DNA of 10,087 bases, taken from the NCBI GenBank assembly GCA_029940175.1, contig JAOZRM010000112.1, forward strand, positions 1 through 10,087, written 5' to 3'. This stretch comes from Candidatus Sabulitectum sp. Its GTDB lineage: Bacteria; Fermentibacterota; Fermentibacteria; Fermentibacterales; JCC-6. The translations under genes and the position numbers were made by a program. The notes beneath the pieces are model-generated. The model made no database searches and had not been told where the DNA came from. It saw only the letters and a program-made list of their open reading frames with translations. Below, piece after piece: positions 1 through 7,089 of the stretch. The first letter of the stretch is position 1. Every line of letters starts with the position of its first letter.

Positions 1-2
1 CT

Positions 3-515
3 GGGTTTTCTGACAAAATAGAGATCAAACTTGGTGATGTAACAGATATTCCATATCCTGAAAAAAGATTTGACGGTGTCTGGGGCGAGGATACCTGGTG
101 CTATGTTGAAGACAAGGAAAAACTCATAAGAGAAGCGGCCAGGGTACTTCGCCCCGGCGGAAAAATTGCCTTCACTGACTGGCTCATTGGACCTGCCGGC
201 ATGAATGAAGAAGATTCTGCGCGAATTTGCAACACAATGAAATTTCCTTACATGTTGAATCAGATGGACTATGAGGAGCTTCTTGAGAGGAATGGATTCG
301 AGATAATTGAATCTGTGGATCTTACTGATACAATGGCAGAGCATATAGAGAACTACCTTGGTCAGCTTGCAGGGCAGAGGCATTTTGATGCAATGCAACT
401 TCTGGACTGGAATTATGATGTATTCAATTTTCTTGGAGCTGAATTCACTTTCATGCTTGAGAAAGCAAAAGCCCGACAGTTCGGTCGCGGTCGCCTTGTA
501 GCTGTGAAGAAATAA
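3..515 (+). CDS. SAM-dependent methyltransferase, C-terminal part (5' end outside window)
   Basis: The open frame runs into the window from upstream, and 170 residues are visible. They cover the back half of a class I (Rossmann-fold) methyltransferase. Residues GDVTDIPYPEKRFDGVW hold the motif II acidic region. They are followed by an EAARVLRPGGKIAFTDW block, the classic post-motif strand of UbiE/sarcosine-dimethylglycine-type small-molecule methyltransferases. The SAM-binding GxGxG loop must lie upstream and is not seen. The methyl acceptor cannot be told. The stop codon abuts the ATG of the next gene with no gap (TAAATG), so the gene is almost certainly co-transcribed and coupled with the dehydratase/reductase genes that follow. 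An internal ATG at 201 is not a credible start because the conserved motifs lie before it. Family assignment is firm; substrate class is inference. Confidence 0.85.
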   Translation, partial: GFSDKIEIKLGDVTDIPYPEKRFDGVWGEDTWCYVEDKEKLIREAARVLRPGGKIAFTDWLIGPAGMNEEDSARICNTMKFPYMLNQMDYEELLERNGFEIIESVDLTDTMAEHIENYLGQLAGQRHFDAMQLLDWNYDVFNFLGAEFTFMLEKAKARQFGRGRLVAVKK

Positions 516-1598
516 ATGGAGGAGCTGTCCACAAGAGCTAAAGCTCTGTACACACAGGAGCTTGCTGACCTTTCAGCTCTTAGAGCCTCTGGAAAAAGAA
601 CTGCTGCTCTTGCGTGCAGAACATTTCCTCCTGCAGTTCTGACCGGTCTGGGACTTAGGCCGGTCAGAATACCATTTGCTACTTCTTCAGGGATGAAGCG
701 GAAGGGTAAAACTCTTGTAAGACAGGATGTTTGCCCTCTTGTAATGGAACTGGTGGAGAATATTCAGTCTGACTGTGCCGATGTAATCATAGGTATGCAT
801 ACATGTGATACTATCCGGAGGCTGTTTCAGGAGAGTGACAGATTTTCATCTATTCCGGTTCATCAGCTGCAGCTTCCGGCAACCACAGGAGAAGCCTCTT
901 TCCGTTTCTTTAATTTGCAGGTAAAAAGAGTTTGTGATGATCTGGTGTTGAATGGTTATTCAACTGGATACAGCCCCGGCGCAGCAGCGGACTGGTACAG
1001 TAGCACCTTGGAGGCTTCGGAGTTCGTAAGGTCAAGAATGATGGTGATCCCACCAGTTGCATTGCAGTACATCCTTCATCTCTTCAGAATTGCTGATCCT
1101 TCCACGCTGAAACAAAAAATAGAGAATCTGCTTGATAACTCACCGGCGTATTCTCCAAAATTCACCCTTGTTCTGTCTGGAAGCCCTGTTTTGCCAGGTG
1201 ATGATGCCGTTGCAGAAACCGTGGAGAATATGGGAGGATCTTTGATCCCCGTGAACTGCACAGGTTTTCAGATGTTTCCTTCCGGAACACCGGATGAATA
1301 CTCAATCTCCTCAATTGTAAAGATGTATTTCGATTCAATGAAATGCGTTCGCTGCAGACCAAATCAAAGAACATTTGAGCACCTTTCCAGGCAGATTTCC
1401 TCAACTGGTGCTTCCGGTCTGATTGTAAAGAGCCTGGTCTTCTGTGATTTGTGGTTCACCGAAAAAGCAAGAATTAAGGAAAGGATCACAGCTCCAGTTC
1501 TGACTCTGAACACAGGTTTTTCCCAGGGAGAATCCGAAAGAACGGAAGTTAGAGTTGAAGCATTCATCCAATCTCTGGGGGTGAAAACCAGTGTATGA
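516..1598 (+). CDS. HGD-D superfamily subunit (2-hydroxyacyl-CoA dehydratase / benzoyl-CoA reductase-like), single module
   Basis: This 360-residue protein has the length and layout of one HgdB/BcrC-type subunit. An N-terminal block gives way to a GLGLRPVRIP segment (about 44-53), like the family's 'AGALPVRL' stretch. DVCPL follows with C73, HTCDTIRRL with C97, the HQLQLPA strand near 116-122, a GSP turn at 222-224, and a VFCDLWFTEK segment with C310. C73, C97 and C310 occupy the places where this superfamily binds its iron-sulfur cluster. Further cysteines are C34, C87, C140, C248, C277 and C280. The end, RVEAFIQSL, matches the family's C-terminal helix. The protein probably pairs with one module of the downstream fusion, as HgdA pairs with HgdB, and receives electrons from the activase. 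The start ATG directly follows the upstream stop and overlaps no other signal. Sequence similarity to characterised dehydratases looks low, so the substrate is open. Confidence 0.82.
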   Translation: MEELSTRAKALYTQELADLSALRASGKRTAALACRTFPPAVLTGLGLRPVRIPFATSSGMKRKGKTLVRQDVCPLVMELVENIQSDCADVIIGMHTCDTIRRLFQESDRFSSIPVHQLQLPATTGEASFRFFNLQVKRVCDDLVLNGYSTGYSPGAAADWYSSTLEASEFVRSRMMVIPPVALQYILHLFRIADPSTLKQKIENLLDNSPAYSPKFTLVLSGSPVLPGDDAVAETVENMGGSLIPVNCTGFQMFPSGTPDEYSISSIVKMYFDSMKCVRCRPNQRTFEHLSRQISSTGASGLIVKSLVFCDLWFTEKARIKERITAPVLTLNTGFSQGESERTEVRVEAFIQSLGVKTSV

Positions 1599-4194
1599 TC
1601 CAGTTAAACAACTTACTGTGACCCAGTGGGAAGAGAGAATCAAGACTGTCCCTGATGAATTTCGTGACCAGTGCCGTTCTCTTCGAGATCTGATTCCCGG
1701 TGGCGTACCATATCTCTTCAGCCCTTATGAGTATTCATGCAAGGGTGATCTTTTGCTTCGCAGATTGAAATTCGACAGCAGTTTTTCGTCTTTGAGATTG
1801 TGGGCTTTCCTTTTCAGCGAGAAGGACAGGTTGTTTCTAGCCAAAGAAAAGGGAGAAAAAATTGTATCCCTCATGAAGGATCTGGGCCAGACTGCTATTC
1901 TGTCTTATGCATTTCCGGGACAACTTTCGTTTTATGCCGATGAGTTATGGTGGGCTCCCTGTTTTGCGGAAGAAACATATCTGCTGGATGAGGCTTCAAA
2001 ACTTGGAGCAACAGAGGAGCTCTGTTATGTCAGGGCAGCTCTGGGAGCCATGGTAACAAAGGATTATTTTCCACCCCCTGATCTCTGCATTGCCGGAGTG
2101 GGCGGTTGCTGTGATGATTTCAGCGCAGTTATGCAGCTGATCGAAGGCCTTGGCATGGATGTACACTGGTGGGAGATGGTGAGTCGTCGGACGAAACCCT
2201 TGTTTACAACCATTGAAAATTACAGCAAAACCCCCTTTGGCAATGTGGAGTATCAGACAATTGCGATTGATTTTCTAAGAGAACAGTTTCAGGGGATTGT
2301 TGAAAGAATGGAAAAGCTGACTGGAACGAAGTGTACCGATGATATGCTTCGCGGCAGTGTTTCAATGTTCAATCGTCTTAGGTCTATGGTTTCCCGGTTG
2401 CGTGACCTTGTGTATACCGCCGATCGTCCCCCGCTTCCCGGGCTGGAAATGTATCTGGCAGAGTTTATCACAATACACACATGCAGTGAGCCTGTTGAGT
2501 GTTTTGCAGTTATACAGGGTCTTCTGGACACGGTGGAGGAAAGGCTGGCCGAAAGCACATCGCCACTTGAAACAGAAAAACCATACAGAGTTTACTGGAT
2601 GTATCCTTCCACGGATGCCTCTCTTATTACACTTCTTGAGGATATGGGTGGATGTATCGCCGGTACTGATTATTTTATCAACCATTCATTTCTGCCACTG
2701 CGCCAGGATACTGACCCTCTTACTGCTATAGCCGAGAACTGCATGGATGACAGGCTGGTATGCAGCCCTGCTGAAAGGGTCAGACGGATAGTTGAAGATG
2801 TGAAGAAATACCGTGCAGAGGGTATTCTAATGTCGGGAATATTTGGAGCAAGCCATTGTGCCTGGGATGTCTCTGCTTTGCATGATCTTGTTCAGGAAGA
2901 GCTTGGAATACCAGTACTTGCATTTGATGTTCCCTACAGTCCAGGCAGGCTTAACGAGCAGGTTGTGAGTAGAATGCAGAGTTTTATCGAGCTCATCAGA
3001 TCAAGGCGAGTTTCCGAAGAAGCTACTTCTGCGGTTATTCCAGTTGAAACTGAAACAGGCGAGGAAGTAATTTTAGACTACTTCAGGAACTCCATGTCTA
3101 TCGAGGTTGACGCAGTAAGGGCAATGAAACGACATGGAAAAGGCATTGTGGGCATATACTGTGAATACACTCCCAGGGATCTTGTCATGGCTGCGGATGC
3201 TTACCCTGTATGCCTCTGTGGTGCTAACAGACGAACAATTCCAGCTGCTGAAACAGTATTACCTTCCAATCTCTGCCCGTTGATCAAATCGAGTTTTGGT
3301 TACATTCTTACAGGAAGATGTCCATTTTTTATGGTTTCCGATCTTGTTGTGGCTGAAACCACCTGTGATGGCAAGAAAAAGATGTATGAGCTTATTGCAG
3401 ACAAAAAACCGCAGCACATCCTTGAGCTGACCCAGAAAGTAAATGAAGAGCAGGCCTGGCTTCACTGGTTCAATGAGGTTCGCTCTTTGAAGGAAACTCT
3501 GGAAAAAACATTCGGAACATCAATTACCGATGAGAAACTCAGAGATGCCATCGAAGTGATGAACAGAGAGAGAGGCCTGCTACGTGAGGCCATGTATCTT
3601 GGCGCAGAGAATCCTTCTGTTGTAACAGGAATGGAACTTGCAAGATTGAGATACCGGGTGAGTGGTCTTGAGCAGCATCAGAGGATGCTTTCCAGTTTTA
3701 TCAGGATGGCTTCAGAAAGGAAAGCTTCAGGGAATTTTCCTCTAAGGGAAAGCTGTCCCAGGATAATTGTCTCCGGCTGTCCCATGTCTGAAGGAACGTT
3801 GAAAGTAATAGAGCTGGTTGAAGACGCCGGCGGGGTTGTGGTAGCCCAGGAGACATGCAGCGGATTAAAACCGTTATTGCCTGTTGAGGGTCATCTGTCA
3901 GGAGATCCACTGGAGGCCATAGCAAGAAAACACTTCCAGATATCCTGCTCCTGTATGACACCCAACAGTGGCCGTCTTGATCTTATCAGGAAGCTGGCAG
4001 AGGATTTCAGTGCAGATGGTGTAATTGATCTTGTGTGGCATGCATGTCATACGTACAACATAGAGGCTCATCAGGTTGGCAATTTCGTCAGAGATGATCT
4101 GGGATTATCCTATCTCAAGATTGAGACTGACTACAGTAACAGCGATAGAGAAAGACTGCTTATTAGAATTCAGACAATGCTGGAGATGATTTAA
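1591..4194 (+). CDS. Tandem fusion of two HGD-D modules: divergent N-terminal module plus DCCP/YjiM-like C-terminal module
   Basis: This 867-residue protein is about twice the family's usual length. Residues 1-470 form one complete module: EELCYVRAALG (C145), DYFPPPDLCIAGVGGCCDD (C173/C174) and GASHCAW (C423), closing with an IPVLAFDVPYSPGR strand and SRMQSFIELI helix. Residues 490-867 form a second module very like E. coli YjiM and the double-cubane-cluster protein: GIYCEYTPRDLVMAA, CLCG (541-544), NLCPLIKSSFGY (C562), TTCDGKKKMYE (C592), SGCP (C730), CSC (786-788), ACHTY (C819) and KIETDYSNSD. That relation is from memory of the family, not a search. The start is GTG at 1591, with a GGGGGTGA ribosome-binding site at 1577-1583, and it overlaps the preceding gene by 8 nt. 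The fusion probably acts as an ATP-driven low-potential reductase with the activase encoded next. Whether the N-terminal module is catalytic or structural is unknown. Confidence 0.85.
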   Translation: MYDPVKQLTVTQWEERIKTVPDEFRDQCRSLRDLIPGGVPYLFSPYEYSCKGDLLLRRLKFDSSFSSLRLWAFLFSEKDRLFLAKEKGEKIVSLMKDLGQTAILSYAFPGQLSFYADELWWAPCFAEETYLLDEASKLGATEELCYVRAALGAMVTKDYFPPPDLCIAGVGGCCDDFSAVMQLIEGLGMDVHWWEMVSRRTKPLFTTIENYSKTPFGNVEYQTIAIDFLREQFQGIVERMEKLTGTKCTDDMLRGSVSMFNRLRSMVSRLRDLVYTADRPPLPGLEMYLAEFITIHTCSEPVECFAVIQGLLDTVEERLAESTSPLETEKPYRVYWMYPSTDASLITLLEDMGGCIAGTDYFINHSFLPLRQDTDPLTAIAENCMDDRLVCSPAERVRRIVEDVKKYRAEGILMSGIFGASHCAWDVSALHDLVQEELGIPVLAFDVPYSPGRLNEQVVSRMQSFIELIRSRRVSEEATSAVIPVETETGEEVILDYFRNSMSIEVDAVRAMKRHGKGIVGIYCEYTPRDLVMAADAYPVCLCGANRRTIPAAETVLPSNLCPLIKSSFGYILTGRCPFFMVSDLVVAETTCDGKKKMYELIADKKPQHILELTQKVNEEQAWLHWFNEVRSLKETLEKTFGTSITDEKLRDAIEVMNRERGLLREAMYLGAENPSVVTGMELARLRYRVSGLEQHQRMLSSFIRMASERKASGNFPLRESCPRIIVSGCPMSEGTLKVIELVEDAGGVVVAQETCSGLKPLLPVEGHLSGDPLEAIARKHFQISCSCMTPNSGRLDLIRKLAEDFSADGVIDLVWHACHTYNIEAHQVGNFVRDDLGLSYLKIETDYSNSDRERLLIRIQTMLEMI

Positions 4195-4955
4195 TGTACT
4201 GTGGAGTAGATATTGGTTCAAGAAGTATAGAGGTTGTGCTGTTTGATGGTGCCCAGATTATTGAGACAGGAATAACTGACACAGGCCACAAACCGTGTGA
4301 GAATGCAGAGAAACTGCTTGTAAGAGTACTTGCAAGCGCAGATGTAACCAGAGAGGAGCTAAAAAGAACAGTAGCAACTGGTTATGGAAGAAACTACTTT
4401 CTGGGAGCTGATAGAACCCTTTCCGAAATTCTCTGTCATGCAGGTGGGATAGCGTACCTTTTTCCTGATGCCAGAACGGTAATTGATATAGGTGGACAGG
4501 ATTCAAAAATGATAGAACTTGACACCAGCGGAAAACCGGTTGATTTCAGCATGAACGACAGGTGTGCAGCAGGCACGGGCAAATTCATAGAAATGATATC
4601 GAACTCGCTGGAAGTTGATGTATCTCAGATGCATAGCGTTGTTAAAGATCACCATGATTCCGTGGAGATCAGTACAATGTGTGCTGTATTCGCTGAAAGT
4701 GAAATGATAGGTCTTCTTCAAAGCGGAACGCCCATTCCTACCATTCTAAAGGGTGTTTTCCGTTCAGTCGCTAAAAGAACCCTTGGAATGGCCGGTAGAA
4801 ATGGAATCATACCCCGGGTGGTCTTTACCGGGGGAGTAGCCATGAATCGCGGAGTGGTGGAAGCCATCATGGAAGAGACTGGTCTGGAGGTATCCGTACC
4901 CCCTGACCCCAGAATCACCGGGGCTTTAGGAGCAGCAATCGCAGCTTCCCGCTGA
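4194..4955 (+). CDS. ATP-dependent activase of the HgdC/BcrA/BadF (BadF/BadG/BcrA/BcrD) family
   Basis: At 253 residues this is a standard-length 'archerase' with an ASKHA-type ATPase fold. Visible motifs in order are GVDIGSRSIEVVLFD (phosphate loop 1, 4-18), ATGYGR (61-66), TVIDIGGQDSKMI (95-107), NDRCAAGTGKF (C124), CAVFAESEM (C163), VFTGGVAMNRG (adenosine motif) and GALGAAIAA at the end. C124 and C163 are 39 residues apart, the same spacing as the two cysteines through which the HgdC homodimer holds its bridging [4Fe-4S] cluster. The established role is to hydrolyse ATP and pass one very low-potential electron to a partner dehydratase or reductase in the cytoplasm. The ATG overlaps the fusion gene's TAA by one base (TAATG), with GGAG upstream at 4182-4185, so the proteins are likely made in step. 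One activase would serve all three HGD-D modules. Function is firm; partner identity follows from context. Confidence 0.95.
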   Translation: MYCGVDIGSRSIEVVLFDGAQIIETGITDTGHKPCENAEKLLVRVLASADVTREELKRTVATGYGRNYFLGADRTLSEILCHAGGIAYLFPDARTVIDIGGQDSKMIELDTSGKPVDFSMNDRCAAGTGKFIEMISNSLEVDVSQMHSVVKDHHDSVEISTMCAVFAESEMIGLLQSGTPIPTILKGVFRSVAKRTLGMAGRNGIIPRVVFTGGVAMNRGVVEAIMEETGLEVSVPPDPRITGALGAAIAASR

Positions 4956-4972
4956 GCAACCTGACACCTTTA

Positions 4973-5014
4973 CCCTCACCTTTGTTTTAGCTATCATTTG
5001 AGAGGTGTGAAGGG
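4973..5014 (+). promoter_or_regulatory. Possible leader hairpin covering the ribosome-binding site of the diguanylate cyclase gene
   Basis: In the 67-nt gap before the diguanylate cyclase gene, CCCTCACCT (4973-4981) can pair with AGGTG (5003-5007) and AGGG (5011-5014). This leaves a three-base bulge and a 21-nt loop rich in T. The second part of the pairing takes in half of the GGGAGG ribosome-binding site. An outer AACCT/AGGTT pairing (4958-4962 with 5015-5019) is also possible. The 5' side is pyrimidine-rich and the 3' side purine-rich, so some complementarity is expected by chance. No known riboswitch motif is seen. Confidence 0.3.
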
Positions 5015-5017
5015 AGG
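5012..5017 (+). promoter_or_regulatory. Ribosome-binding site that favours a TTG start at 5023
   Basis: GGGAGG lies five bases before TTG at 5023 but fourteen before ATG at 5032. The spacing supports the TTG start, which adds only three residues (MRS) to the protein. Confidence 0.7.
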
Positions 5018-5022
5018 TTGTT

Positions 5023-5910
5023 TTGAGATCTATGAAGGTACTCATCATTGATGATGATGTGGACTCTCTTGCCATTGCCAGATTGAGATTAAAAAAAGAC
5101 GGCTACATCATCCATTCCGCAGGAGACGGACTGGAAGGCCTTGAAAGAGCCAGAGAAGTTGATCCTGATGTCATTCTTCTTGATGTACAGATGCCGGGCA
5201 AGAGCGGTTTCCAGGTTTGTGAGGATCTTAAATCTGATCCTGATCTCTGCAATATCCCTGTGGTCTTTCTCTCTGCCGCCGATGATATCAGCGAAAAAGT
5301 TAAGGGTCTTGATCTAGGTGCTGTTGATTATGTTACAAAACCTTTTGATATTTTTGAACTCCGTGCCCGAGTCAGGGCAGCCCTAAGAACCAAGCGATTG
5401 CAGGAACTGCTTCTTAAATACGGGGAGGTGGATTCACTAACGGAGATCTACAACAGACGAGTTTTGATGGAAAGACTTCAGCAGGAATGGGATCGTTCGC
5501 TCAGAAGCAATACAATCTTTTCATTCATAATGACAGATATAGATGAATTCAAAAATGTTAATGATACTTTTGGCCATCCCGTGGGCGATGATGTTCTTGA
5601 AAAAGTCGCATACAAACTTAAGAAATCCATACGAAGTGGAGATATTGTGGGTCGTTACGGTGGTGAGGAATTCGGCATAATAATGGTGAATTCCACTGTT
5701 CAGGAAGCGTTTGTAGCAGCTGACAGGTATCGTCAGGAGATCAAAAAAATTGTATTCAAGGCTAAGAAGGCGAGTTTTTCAGTAACTGCCAGTTTTGGAG
5801 TGGCTGATTCTTCTGAAAAAGACTCTTTAGACAATCTTGTTTCAGCAGCTGATTCTGCCATGTATGAAGCCAAAGAAAGCGGTAGAAATAAAGTTTGCAT
5901 GTCCGACTGA
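5023..5910 (+). CDS. Response regulator diguanylate cyclase (REC-GGDEF, PleD-like)
   Basis: The 295-residue cytoplasmic protein makes the second messenger c-di-GMP from two GTP when phosphorylated. The receiver domain (about 4-122) has the acidic pocket D10-D12, phospho-acceptor D54 in LLDVQMPG, S84 and K106 in TKPFD, all the expected residues. A short helix joins it to the GGDEF domain, which opens with DSLTEIYNRR at 137 and carries the active-site GGEEF at 213-217, an accepted active variant. RSGD at 204-207, five residues before GGEEF, matches the RxxD inhibitory site, so product feedback is expected. There is one REC domain, whereas Caulobacter PleD has two. No histidine kinase is encoded nearby, so the input is unknown. 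A lipoprotein gene follows after a 28-nt gap and is likely co-transcribed. The TTG start is chosen by ribosome-binding-site spacing; ATG at 5032 is the alternative. Confidence 0.95.
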   Translation: MRSMKVLIIDDDVDSLAIARLRLKKDGYIIHSAGDGLEGLERAREVDPDVILLDVQMPGKSGFQVCEDLKSDPDLCNIPVVFLSAADDISEKVKGLDLGAVDYVTKPFDIFELRARVRAALRTKRLQELLLKYGEVDSLTEIYNRRVLMERLQQEWDRSLRSNTIFSFIMTDIDEFKNVNDTFGHPVGDDVLEKVAYKLKKSIRSGDIVGRYGGEEFGIIMVNSTVQEAFVAADRYRQEIKKIVFKAKKASFSVTASFGVADSSEKDSLDNLVSAADSAMYEAKESGRNKVCMSD

Positions 5911-5928
5911 TTCTTTTTACATCAATAC

Positions 5929-5933
5929 AGGAG
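5929..5933 (+). promoter_or_regulatory. Ribosome-binding site deciding the GTG start of the lipoprotein gene
   Basis: AGGAG sits five bases before GTG at 5939. That start places a lipobox Cys at residue 16, which a longer reading from 5837 would bury about 50 residues in. Confidence 0.85.
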
Positions 5934-5938
5934 TCATA

Positions 5939-7039
5939 GTGAAATCCCTTACCTTATTAGTACTCATTGCTTTGTTTGCAGGTTGTACGGACTCTGAGAG
6001 TGTTTCAGGTTCGGAAATTATTCCCGGAGAGGAACTGTTAACTCTTACCGTATCAGACACCATCGGTGTTGAACTGGGGGATTCCATATACATGTTCGGG
6101 GCCATTGAGGCACTGATGTATGATGCCAATGGGAATATTGCAGTTCTTGATATGGGAGTGGGCAATCTCAGGATCTTTTCTCCCGGTGGTGAACACATCA
6201 GAACCATAGGACGCAGAGGGAACGCTCCAGGTGAATTCCAGAGACCTCTGGGAATGGTTCTTCTTGGAAATGGACTTCTTGCTGTTATGGATCCTTGGGC
6301 AGAGGGGCTAACCGGGATAACTCCGGAATACACACAAACCGGTGTTCTAATCGACATTCACAGCAATGTTCACATGGGAATGTGCGCAGTGGATTCATCT
6401 GATTTCGTTGCACTCAGAGTTCTTGATAGTAATGCAGACGACCCTGGTATTCCAATGATCATAGGCAGATACAGTATGTCAAAGGATCCATCTGTGATCT
6501 ACTGGCAGGAAGATTATTCAATTGCTTCTCTGGACGACATCTCCGGGGTTATGCGTGATTTCTCCAATCTCTACTGGACTGCGGACAGAAATTTCGGAGA
6601 TGTCTATATAGCTCCCTACGAAGACAACCGATATCTGGTTTATCGCTATTCTCCTGAAGGGGTTCTGCTGAATACCATTGAACTTGAAATGGAGCAGGTT
6701 TTAAAGACAGATCATGAGATAGCAGACGAGGCTGCTTATCTCCGAGCAAGGCTCACTGCTCTGAACGGAAGAGATATGGGTATTGAAATTGAACCCTATG
6801 TCCATCGCAGATCAATAACCGGGCTTGGAATCAGCGGGGAAGGAAATCTCTGGGTTCGCAGGGGAACCCATGATGATGCTCTTCTTGATCTCTGGACACC
6901 GGAGGGAGAACTTCTACAGAGCTATACTGTTCCCGGAGCTTCACTTTCATGGAAATTCAGTTTCTGCCCTCAGGGGATTCTTGCCTATGATGAGAATCCA
7001 GAGTTCTTCCAGCGTTTGTTTATTATCTCAATGGAATAG
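5939..7039 (+). CDS. Six-bladed beta-propeller lipoprotein
   Basis: Read from the GTG at 5939 this is a 366-residue protein. The signal peptide is MKSLTLLVLIALFAGC, with lipobox LFAGC and lipidated C16, so it should be anchored to a membrane on the outer face. After a Ser/Glu-rich linker, the body shows propeller-type repeats. YDANGNIAVLDMGVGNLRIF (61-80) followed by HIRTIGRRGNAPGEFQRP (86-103) is the signature of the 6-bladed beta-propeller (NHL/DUF5128-like) group. Similar strand pairs recur later, for example YLVYRYSPEGVLLNTIEL and NLWVRRGTHDD with LWTPEGELLQSY. Family members are mostly of unknown role and may bind ligands or act in surface complexes. The gene sits between the diguanylate cyclase and a second exported protein on the same strand. 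An earlier in-frame start at 5837 lies within the cyclase gene and lacks a ribosome-binding site. Confidence 0.85.
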   Translation: MKSLTLLVLIALFAGCTDSESVSGSEIIPGEELLTLTVSDTIGVELGDSIYMFGAIEALMYDANGNIAVLDMGVGNLRIFSPGGEHIRTIGRRGNAPGEFQRPLGMVLLGNGLLAVMDPWAEGLTGITPEYTQTGVLIDIHSNVHMGMCAVDSSDFVALRVLDSNADDPGIPMIIGRYSMSKDPSVIYWQEDYSIASLDDISGVMRDFSNLYWTADRNFGDVYIAPYEDNRYLVYRYSPEGVLLNTIELEMEQVLKTDHEIADEAAYLRARLTALNGRDMGIEIEPYVHRRSITGLGISGEGNLWVRRGTHDDALLDLWTPEGELLQSYTVPGASLSWKFSFCPQGILAYDENPEFFQRLFIISME

Positions 7040-7077
7040 AGCTTTCCGGATCTGTGTATCATCGCTGAACACCTAAC

Positions 7078-7084
7078 AAAGGAG
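7078..7084 (+). promoter_or_regulatory. Ribosome-binding site of the secreted protein gene
   Basis: AAAGGAG lies five bases before ATG at 7090 but only two before the in-frame GTG at 7087. The ATG is therefore the better start. Confidence 0.75.
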
Positions 7085-7089
7085 CAGTG

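Noticed and set aside
2339..2731. 130-residue plus-strand open frame inside the fusion gene
   Set aside because: It lies wholly inside a well-supported gene in another frame and has no recognisable motif or ribosome-binding site.
4971..4997. Sigma-70-like promoter (TTTACC-like box with TATCAT) before the diguanylate cyclase gene
   Set aside because: The spacing of about 15 bases and the weak -35 match do not rise above what AT-rich intergenic sequence gives by chance.
5837..5938. N-terminal extension of the lipoprotein frame back into the diguanylate cyclase gene
   Set aside because: The extension has no ribosome-binding site, overlaps the cyclase by 74 bases, and would bury the signal peptide. 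GTG at 5939 with AGGAG five bases before it gives a proper lipobox.
5917..6357. 146-residue minus-strand open frame opposite the lipoprotein gene
   Set aside because: Its composition is Ser/Pro/Arg-rich as expected for an antisense reading, and the plus strand carries a convincing lipoprotein.
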